Shown here: piece after piece, positions 15,845 to 21,514 of the stretch
Layout: the number at the start of each line of letters is the position of its first letter
How positions within the stretch are numbered: position 1 is the stretch's first letter
NCBI GenBank assembly: GCA_052390415.1
Contig: JBQTGY010000001.1
Location: 1-43,209, forward strand
Length of the DNA: 43,209 nt
Reading direction: 5' to 3'
Source of the DNA: JANNWF01 sp052390415
Lineage (GTDB): Bacteria; Pseudomonadota; Gammaproteobacteria; Xanthomonadales; Xanthomonadaceae
The notes under the pieces: model-generated
Database searches by the model: none
What the model was told of the DNA's origin: nothing
Seen by the model: the letters and a program-made list of their open reading frames with translations, nothing else
Made by a program: the position numbers and the translations under genes

Positions 15845-17200
15845 CTACTCGAACCCGTTCGCAAAGATGTTCGGACCGCCGCCGGCCGTGAAACAGCCCA
15901 GCGTGACGTTGTTGGCCACGCGCGGGTTGAGCAGCGTGCGGTGGGCGGTCGCGAAGACCTCGCTGGAAGTGCAGCCGGGGATATCGTTGAGGTGGCAGTA
16001 GGACATCAGCGTGCCGCGCACATTGGGCACGCCGTTGAGCGTGGCCGGCGACGGGCAGACCTGGGTGCCGGTGAAGCAGCCGCTGCCTTCGCCGCTGAAG
16101 CACTGGTCGATCGGAGTGCCGCCCGTCGGCGTGTTGCCAGAGCTTGAATTCGAGCAGTGGGTGTGGAAGGCACCGAAGTTGTGGCCGAGTTCGTGCGCCA
16201 GCACGAGCGTGTCGTGGCTGGCATTCGAGCCGGCGAACAGGAACACCTGGGTGGCGCTGTAGTGACCGTTGTTGGCGCCGGTGCTGGTGCAGTAGTTGAC
16301 GTTGGGGCTGGTCAGCACCGCAGCGATTCCCGAGGAACTGAAGGAATCGTCGGACTTGCCCGAGACCAGCATCGCGAAGGCGCGCGAGACGGCGCCCTGG
16401 TTGGTTGCCCAGAAGGCCGAGAACTCGTCCAACTGGTCTCCGACATCGGCGCCGACCGGGGTATTCCACGGGTCCGGCGTTCCCGAGGTGCGCAGGATCG
16501 TGGTGCCCTGCAGCAGGGTCAGGGCGAGATCGCGCTCGTAGATCACGTTCATGGACGCGAACAGTTGCGCGAAGTAGTTGGTGGCGCTGGTGGTGTTGTT
16601 GGCGAACTTGATCTGCAGCAGTTCGTTGTCGGTGTCGATGGCGACCGTGCCGGAGCGCGAGGCCGTGCCGGCCGGAGCGGCGGGCGGCGTGCTGCCGGCG
16701 GACGAATCACCCAGGCGCATGTCCAGCGGCGAATTGGCACAGGCGAAGATCGCGGCGCGGCCTTGCGCGTCTTCGCGCGCGGGGCTGAGTTCGAAGACCA
16801 GGCCCGCGCCGTCGTCCTGTGCCGAAATCCCCATTGTTCGACCGTCGTCGGCAATCAGCACGCCGCTGGCCTGGCGACCGTCGGCGGACATCGACAGCGC
16901 CAGTCGAGGCGCGCCGGACACGCTGTCGTCGGCGCGGAAATGATGCCAGTCGCTGCGTGGCAGCTCCTGCAGGCCCGTGGCAGTGGCCTCGTACACTTTC
17001 GCACCGGGTGCGTAGACCTCGACGCGGCGCATGCGCACGCTCGCGCTGCGTTCGCCGCCGAGCGGAAGCTCGGCCAGCTCGGCGCTCTGGCCGACTTCCA
17101 GCCGCAAGGCTGCACGCACCTCGCTACGCGTCATCTGTGCCGCCGGCAGCACCGCCGGCGCCAGGATCAAGCCGATCGCCCACCACATCGATGCACGCAT
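15845..17200 (-). CDS. Secreted reprolysin-type zinc metalloprotease with C-terminal IFANGFE motif
   Basis: 451-aa predicted secreted metallopeptidase of the M12 (reprolysin-like) kind. A signal peptide is likely (MRASMWWAIGLILAPAVLPAAQ). A propeptide-like region runs to about 185. The catalytic domain has HELGHNFGAFH (His336, Glu337, His340, His346) and a Met-turn GTLMSYC (Met399). Many cysteines in the catalytic domain suit an extracytoplasmic enzyme. The last seven residues IFANGFE match a short motif I know from secreted proteins of Lysobacterales; its function is unknown to me. It lies between RAYT-type flank motifs in an accessory region. Substrate unknown. Confidence 0.9.
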   Translation of the reverse strand: MRASMWWAIGLILAPAVLPAAQMTRSEVRAALRLEVGQSAELAELPLGGERSASVRMRRVEVYAPGAKVYEATATGLQELPRSDWHHFRADDSVSGAPRLALSMSADGRQASGVLIADDGRTMGISAQDDGAGLVFELSPAREDAQGRAAIFACANSPLDMRLGDSSAGSTPPAAPAGTASRSGTVAIDTDNELLQIKFANNTTSATNYFAQLFASMNVIYERDLALTLLQGTTILRTSGTPDPWNTPVGADVGDQLDEFSAFWATNQGAVSRAFAMLVSGKSDDSFSSSGIAAVLTSPNVNYCTSTGANNGHYSATQVFLFAGSNASHDTLVLAHELGHNFGAFHTHCSNSSSGNTPTGGTPIDQCFSGEGSGCFTGTQVCPSPATLNGVPNVRGTLMSYCHLNDIPGCTSSEVFATAHRTLLNPRVANNVTLGCFTAGGGPNIFANGFE

Positions 17201-17264
17201 GCCGGATTACCACGTTGGCCGGTCGCCAGCGTACGCCGGTCATCGAATGCCAACAATCGGGTCA

Positions 17265-17306
17265 TGGGTGTCCACGTTCGCACCGTGGGTGTCCACGTTC
17301 GCACCG
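17265..17306. repeat. Perfect 21-bp tandem duplication
   Basis: A 21-bp unit beginning TGGGTGTCC and ending GCACCG occurs twice without a gap (17265-17285 and 17286-17306), directly before the ribbon-helix-helix fragment. It lies upstream of the metalloprotease start (17200). It may be a small expansion at a rearrangement junction. Confidence 0.85.
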
Positions 17307-17541
17307 CGTGAACCTCGATGCCGACGTGCGCGAATGCTTGGCCGAGCGCGCCAACGGCATCGACCTCGGCCGACTCGTCAACGATCTGCTCAAACGCGAC
17401 ATCGACTTGATCGATGCCGCCAAACAAAACGCCCGGCGCAGGGCCGGGCGTTGGGGCGGGCGAACAAGCGCGACTGAAACTTGCGCGAAATCAAATGGCT
17501 CTGACCTTATCGATCCCTATCGATCCGCGGCGCATTGGTGA
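17305..17541 (+). pseudogene. Fragment of a ribbon-helix-helix (CopG/antitoxin-like) protein
   Basis: The frame reads RVNLDADVRECLAERANG then IDLGRLVNDLLKRDIDLID. This looks like the DNA-binding ribbon-helix-helix part of a small CopG-like regulator or antitoxin. It has no proper N-terminus: a GTG at 17308 directly abuts the 21-bp tandem repeat. The downstream frame runs through a hairpin and then non-conserved sequence, so I read it as a truncated remnant. No toxin partner is adjacent. Confidence 0.5.
17428..17452 (+). terminator. GC-rich hairpin, possible terminator of the broken RHH gene
   Basis: AACGCCCGG (17428-17436) pairs perfectly with CCGGGCGTT (17444-17452) around a 7-base loop, preceded by an A-rich run (CAAACAAA). 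The usual T-tract after the stem is absent (TTGGGG), so termination would be weak. Confidence 0.45.
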
Positions 17542-17552
17542 CCCCCATTGAC

Positions 17553-17984
17553 CTAGACTTGCCCCGCCTCTGTGTCCGCTCCGCTGGCTCTATTAATCGG
17601 GTTGTTTGGTTTAGTAGATAACGCCCAGAAAATTACTCCAAAAAGCACCATGGCGATAAGGAACAAGAACAGCGACTTAAGAAGTGGAGGGCTGCTAAGA
17701 ATATTGCTGAAGTCGATGCGCATAACACCTCCAAACTTCGACAGCCAATAGGGAAATGGTGGAATAACAATTGCCAATGACGCGAGTGCAGCAACGAACC
17801 ACTTTATTCGCGGGAGCGATTTCGCAACAAGGATACAAGCAGCAATGGCAAGCATAGAGACTTCGAGATTTAGAGTTGCAGATCTTCCCCAGGCTAAAAT
17901 GGGCATGACACCGGGAAGCAACAGAAATAAAATCGCCATGCCTGCGGCGGCAAGCCGAAGGGTGGCGCTTCTAACGTGCGTCAT
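17553..17984 (-). CDS. Small multi-pass membrane protein, candidate immunity protein of the Rhs C-terminal domain
   Basis: 143-aa protein with about four hydrophobic segments (for example AGMAILFLLLPGVMPILAW, MLAIAACILVA, FVAALASLAIVIPPFPYWL and SLFLFLIAMVLFGVIFWAL). The ATG at 17984 has GGAA a few bases upstream and overlaps the end of the upstream Rhs frame by 14 bases, so the two are translationally coupled. Genes directly after Rhs variable tips are usually immunity genes, so that role is inferred from position only. The DNA is visibly richer in A/T than the neighbouring core genes, suggesting transfer. No family recognised. Confidence 0.6.
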   Translation of the reverse strand: MTHVRSATLRLAAAGMAILFLLLPGVMPILAWGRSATLNLEVSMLAIAACILVAKSLPRIKWFVAALASLAIVIPPFPYWLSKFGGVMRIDFSNILSSPPLLKSLFLFLIAMVLFGVIFWALSTKPNNPINRASGADTEAGQV

Positions 17985-19136
17985 CGATATTCCATTTATT
18001 TCCCAGTTCCCACACGTTATTAATATAATCACCAAGGAAGGGTAATGCTTGCGGCAAAGCCCACCCTTCGCCAATTGAAATCGCTTCGCCGTTCACAGAT
18101 CCCCTTAGTACGTATCCGAAATGCAGCCCGTGCCCGGGGCGTGTCACATTTATTATCCAAGTATCGGAACCATTCTTGAAGCTATAGCTTTTGACAGGGC
18201 TGTCTCCATCATTGCCGGGGAGTATGCCACCAGCGTCAGCGAGGAAGCCCCGGGCTCCGTCGGGGTTTGCATTATTGTTGGTCCCTTCCGGAGAAGCTGG
18301 ATTATTTTCCTTCGCGGGGGTCGGATTCCTAACCATGGAGTCCTGAACCGATACATCGTTCTTCGTGTGCGGAGTACGGATATCGTAGTCATGGCTAGTT
18401 ATGGATCCACTCTTGTAAGTGCCCTGAATTCCGGGTGGAGTGTCAAATGTGATACTTTGCGGAATGCGCGTGCCGGTCACCCGGATTGTGCAGGTAGTTT
18501 TGTCGTTGTTGGAAACGCAGTCGCGCCCATCGGGATCAATATTAGAGTACGGATTGTTATTGGCATACCAATACCGATTGAAGTTCCCTCCGTTCGCGGT
18601 CGACACATCCACCGGATCCGGCGACAAAAACCGCATCGCCACTGGGTCATAGTAGCGGGCCTTCATGTAAGTCAGCCCGCTGCTGGCGTTTTCCACGTGG
18701 CCGGCGTAGGCAGGGCCGTCGTGGTAGTTCCAACCCAGCAGCACCGAGCCATACGGCGCGCGAATGTCCTCGGTCGCGGTGACTACGGTGGAAAGTGCGT
18801 CGGTCTTGAATCGAACCGACCCCACATTGTCACTGTGCAGGGCCAGGTACTTGCCGTCATCCAACTCACCAACCATGCGCCCGGCCAGGTAGCCATACTT
18901 CTTGATTTTGCCAGTGCTGCTGTTCTTCTCGAACATCAAGTCACCGGCTTGCGAGTACACCTGCCAGGTTTTGGTCGTGCCGACCTGGGTGCGCACTCGG
19001 TGGCCGTTGGCGTCGTAACGATAGGTCTCGCTGGCAGTCGTCGAGAGATTTTGACTTGAGAGCATGCGATGCGCGCTATCCCAGGTCATCACAAAGTTTT
19101 CGGTGACATCGGGGCCGCGCCGCAGACTCCGAGTGA
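17971..19136 (-). pseudogene. 5'-truncated Rhs core with variable C-terminal (candidate toxin) domain
   Basis: About 388 codons of a protein whose front is missing. It has a YD-repeat stretch (YRYDANGHRVRTQVG), then the Rhs-associated core (NYHDGPAYAGHVENAS, GLTYMKARYYDPVAMRFLSPDP, NRYWYANNNPYSNIDPDGRD). After DPDGRD, about 183 residues (17971 to about 18520) are unlike the core and form the variable tip expected of a polymorphic toxin. I do not recognise this domain; it ends with GHGLHFGYVLRG..WALPQALPFLGDY. A full Rhs protein normally has well over 1000 residues. The 5' side breaks at a REP palindrome next to the RAYT element, so the toxin is an orphan tip lacking its delivery part. Confidence 0.75.
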
Positions 19137-19155
19137 GGGCTTGCCCTCGCGCAGG

Positions 19156-19203
19156 GATCAATGGGGTCAGTGGATCAATGGGGTCAGGGATCAATGGGGT
19201 CAG
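19156..19203. repeat. Three direct copies of GATCAATGGGGTCAG
   Basis: Copies at 19156-19170, 19173-19187 and 19189-19203 lie just upstream of the RAYT gene. One inverted copy lies downstream (ACTGACCCCATTGAT, 19982-19996). Related sequences occur at 15424-15434 (TGATGGGGTCA) and 17539-17551 (TGACCCCCATTGA). Confidence 0.9.
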
Positions 19204-19266
19204 AGCCGTTGATTTCGCAGGGCAAGCGGCGTAGCGTCAGCTAAATCCGAATTGGGAGGAGTCGCC

Positions 19267-19980
19267 ATGGCTCGTTTGCCGAGGCTTAGCTTGGCTGGAT
19301 GCCCCCAGCACGTAATCCAGCGCGGCAATAATCGCGAGGCCTGCTTTTTCGCGGAGGCTGATTACACGGCCTACTTGTCATTTCTAAAAGACGTGGCAGT
19401 GAAGCACCAGATTGCAATTCATGCTTTCGTGCTGATGACCAATCATGTCCACTTGTTGCTGACGCCCAGCGACCAACAGGGCATCAGCCGCATGATGCAG
19501 GCTCTGGGGCGCAAGTACGTCCAATACTTCAACTTCACCCATGGCCGCAGTGGAACGCTGTGGGAAGGGCGTTACAAGTCAACCGTTGTAGATGCAGAGA
19601 ACTACTTGCTGACCGTGTACCGATACATCGAACTGAACCCGGTGCGGGCCAGTATGGTGAGCCACGCATCGGTCTATCCGTGGTCCAGCTATCAGGGCAA
19701 TGCGGTCGGCAAGCCCATCGCGTTGCTGACACCGCATCCGCAGTATCGACGCCTGGGCAAGACCGATGAAGAGCGACAAGGCGCTTATCGAATGCTGTTT
19801 CGTGGCCAGATGTCAGATCGCGACCTGGCAGCGATTCGCGACTCAACCAACAAAGCATGGGTGTTGGGAGATGATCGGTTCAAGGCACAGATCGAAGCAA
19901 AAACTGGGCGTCGCCCGGAGCGATCGGGGCGAGGCGGGGATCGGAAGTCGGCTGAGTATAAACAGGCGAGAAATCAATGA
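19267..19980 (+). CDS. REP-associated tyrosine transposase (RAYT, IS200/IS605-like Y1 family)
   Basis: 237-aa single-strand DNA transposase. The N-terminus MARLPRLSLAGCPQHVIQRGNNREACFF is typical of the family. HVH in LMTNHVHLLL is the metal-binding HUH-type motif, and the catalytic Tyr probably lies in RKYVQYFN. LWEGRYKSTVVDAENYLLTVYRYIELNPVRA is a strongly conserved family block. The C-terminus is basic. The start at 19267 is supported by GGGAGGAG seven bases upstream. It appears intact. Known RAYTs cut and join REP palindromes, and such sequences flank this gene. Confidence 0.93.
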   Translation: MARLPRLSLAGCPQHVIQRGNNREACFFAEADYTAYLSFLKDVAVKHQIAIHAFVLMTNHVHLLLTPSDQQGISRMMQALGRKYVQYFNFTHGRSGTLWEGRYKSTVVDAENYLLTVYRYIELNPVRASMVSHASVYPWSSYQGNAVGKPIALLTPHPQYRRLGKTDEERQGAYRMLFRGQMSDRDLAAIRDSTNKAWVLGDDRFKAQIEAKTGRRPERSGRGGDRKSAEYKQARNQ

Positions 19981-20043
19981 CACTGACCCCATTGATTATT
20001 ATTCGCGAGGGCAGCCCATGCAATCATGGACTCAACAAGTCCC

Positions 20044-20232
20044 ATGCATGTAGACGCTCATGGTAATCCGCTTCACTATGTGAGCAATAAGGGGCATAGC
20101 CCCACGGACTTCATCGGATTGGAAACTGTTGACCACTTGACCCCCCATATTCTCAGGTCGATGGACCTTAGATTGAATGCTGCGTTGAACCGGATTATTC
20201 CGGGTTCCGGGCTTCCTAGTGGGCGGCCATAG
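20044..20232 (+). CDS. Small ORF, possible orphan toxin-tip fragment
   Basis: Short protein, MHVDAHGNPLHYVSNKGH onward, about 62 aa from this ATG; an earlier ATG at 20026 adds six residues. I do not recognise a family. Its TAG stop overlaps by one base the GTG start of a two-helix membrane protein, the same toxin-then-membrane-protein layout as the Rhs tip at 17.5-19.1 kb. It begins right at the right edge of the RAYT element, so it may be the 3' end of a larger gene cut off there. Weakly supported. Confidence 0.4.
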   Translation: MHVDAHGNPLHYVSNKGHSPTDFIGLETVDHLTPHILRSMDLRLNAALNRIIPGSGLPSGRP

Positions 20233-20534
20233 TGCGTCACGTCCTGACAGCACTTTCATTCGCCGGAATTGCATGGACAATTGCGTTCATCAGCATCGCG
20301 GGCGTGGGCAACATCGACTTGCTGCCGTTCGCTGCGATTGCTGCAGTTACGTCGCCTAGAGAGTATGTGTACTTCCTTAACGTTGTCGCTGTTTGTGCTG
20401 GTGCGCTGGGATGGGGGGGTGTCGGTCGCCGTCGCTCGCAAGCGAAAACGAAAAGCTCAGCTGGAGAGGAGGGGCCTCTAGTCCGGAGAATCCCAGGGTC
20501 ACCATTTCGCCGCCCGGGTCAGCTGGGACGATGA
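20232..20534 (+). CDS. Small membrane protein, possible immunity protein
   Basis: Up to 100 aa from a GTG start that shares one base with the preceding stop. Two or three hydrophobic segments are visible (LTALSFAGIAWTIAFISIAGV, IDLLPFAAIAAV and YFLNVVAVCAGALGWGGVG), followed by a basic tail. The last third may be non-native read-through. The tight coupling to the preceding short ORF suggests a toxin/immunity or similar pair, inferred from layout alone. Confidence 0.4.
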   Translation: MRHVLTALSFAGIAWTIAFISIAGVGNIDLLPFAAIAAVTSPREYVYFLNVVAVCAGALGWGGVGRRRSQAKTKSSAGEEGPLVRRIPGSPFRRPGQLGR

Positions 20535-20578
20535 AGCTTCTCCCGTTTTGTCCCAGACTGGTGCTGGTGATCCTGTAA

Positions 20579-20848
20579 CCGAGCCGGGGTCGCGAAGCCG
20601 GAGCTTTCGTCGAGCGCATGCAGGCGCTGGCACTTTCCACTTCAGAAGACCTGAACATCCCACACGCTCAGCGTCGTCCGCCAGCGCCGACGCTTCCACA
20701 CTTCCAGCAGCAGTACCCAAGCCGCGACGCGGCGATGCGGGCCGCTTGGGCGACGGGTGAGTACAGCTACGCCCAGATTGGAGCCCACTTCGGAGTACAT
20801 CTGAGCACGGTGGGTCGGGCTGTTCGGAGCGCTCGTGGCAAAGAGTGA
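20579..20848 (+). pseudogene. C-terminal remnant of a RAYT-type transposase
   Basis: After an in-frame stop at 20576-20578 the frame reads AGAFVERMQALAL, then LNIPHAQRRPPAP, then AAMRAAWATGEYSYAQIGAHFGVHLSTVGRAVRSARGKE and a stop. This is the C-terminal extension of a subgroup of REP-associated transposases: a linker plus a helix-turn-helix (YAQIGAHFGVHLSTVGRAV). The catalytic N-terminal domain is missing. It differs from the RAYT at 19267, which lacks this HTH tail, so it is a separate decayed transposase. Confidence 0.7.
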
Positions 20849-20949
20849 AGAAGTAAGCAAGCCGACTGCATGTCTTGGTTGATTCCAGCCTTGCGCACGG
20901 ACCACGCACTTGGACCCGCCGACGCTTGATCGAAATTGGCCTGTCTTGG

Positions 20950-21415
20950 TTAGCCTGAGCCGAACCGAAACAATCGCCGGATTCGGAACATGCCCTTGGC
21001 TTCAACATCGTCCAAGCTCAATGGTCTTCCAGCCGGATCCAACGCAAGCGCCAGACCCACCTCACCTCCGCCGCCAAAGGAAAACACTGCCTTGCTGCAA
21101 GCGGGCCGATTGAAGCGCGTCAAGCTCGATTCGTGGCATGTCAATCAACGCGGCCTCGATGGGCAGCAGGCGCTCGCCAAGGGCGGCATCGCCTACGGCA
21201 ACCAATTCCGCGATCTGCTCCAAGGTGAGCATTTTCGGGGAGTGGAATGGCACCATGCTCGGTAAAGGCGAGCGGTAGGTTGCGGCGACCGCCCAACGTG
21301 ATCTCGCAGTTTGCAATTTCAAGTGCGCGGCGTCGGTGGCATCGAGTTCAAGCAGAAAGTCGGCGGGGATCACGATCCGCCGGTGCAAGGTATCCAATTG
21401 GCGGACCTCCAACAT
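20950..21415 (-). pseudogene. truB: Frameshifted 3' fragment of truB (tRNA pseudouridine 55 synthase)
   Basis: The minus strand encodes MVPFHSPKMLTLEQIAEL, GDAALGERLLPIEAALIDMP and RIELDALQSARLQQG, a good match to the C-terminal third of TruB. The frame breaks near 21085-21100. The neighbouring frame then continues with GEVGLALALDPAGRPLSLDD up to a TAA at 20950, so one indel separates the two parts. Sequence above about 21260 no longer looks like TruB, and the catalytic domain is absent. truB usually sits directly before rpsO; here it is an inverted remnant about 4.4 kb upstream of rpsO. Confidence 0.65.
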
Positions 21416-21418
21416 GCG

Positions 21419-21441
21419 AAAGCCGGCACGAAGCCGGCTTT
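21419..21441 (-). terminator. Hairpin downstream of the large secreted-protein gene
   Basis: AAAGCCGGC (21419-21427) and GCCGGCTTT (21433-21441) form a perfect 9-bp stem with a 5-base loop. It lies 74 bases past the stop of the minus-strand gene ending at 21515. The T stretch on either side is only three bases, so it is a plausible but weak terminator. Confidence 0.5.
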
Positions 21442-21514
21442 CGGTTGGGATTGCTAGGCAGTTGGCCGCTTCGGTCAGCTGCCTATATGGGCTAGAGCCA
21501 ACCCGTCAAATGCA

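Larger units (their letters stand above)
19137..20017 (+). mobile_element. RAYT element bounded by imperfect inverted repeats
   Basis: The transposase gene lies between GGGCTTGCCCTCGCG..GATCAATGGGGTCAG on the left (19137-19170) and its imperfect complement ACTGACCCCATTGAT..CGCGAGGGCAGCCC on the right (19982-20017). The left end contains the palindrome GAGGGC-TT-GCCCTC, typical of REP sequences. Such REP/AATGGGGTCAG ends flanking an IS200-like transposase are what is known of RAYT loci. The element separates the truncated Rhs gene from the small ORF pair at 20.0-20.5 kb. Confidence 0.7.

Noticed and set aside
15845..15868. IFANGFE as a PEP-CTERM-type sorting signal
   Set aside because: PEP-CTERM signals need a transmembrane helix and basic tail after the motif; here the protein ends directly after GFE.
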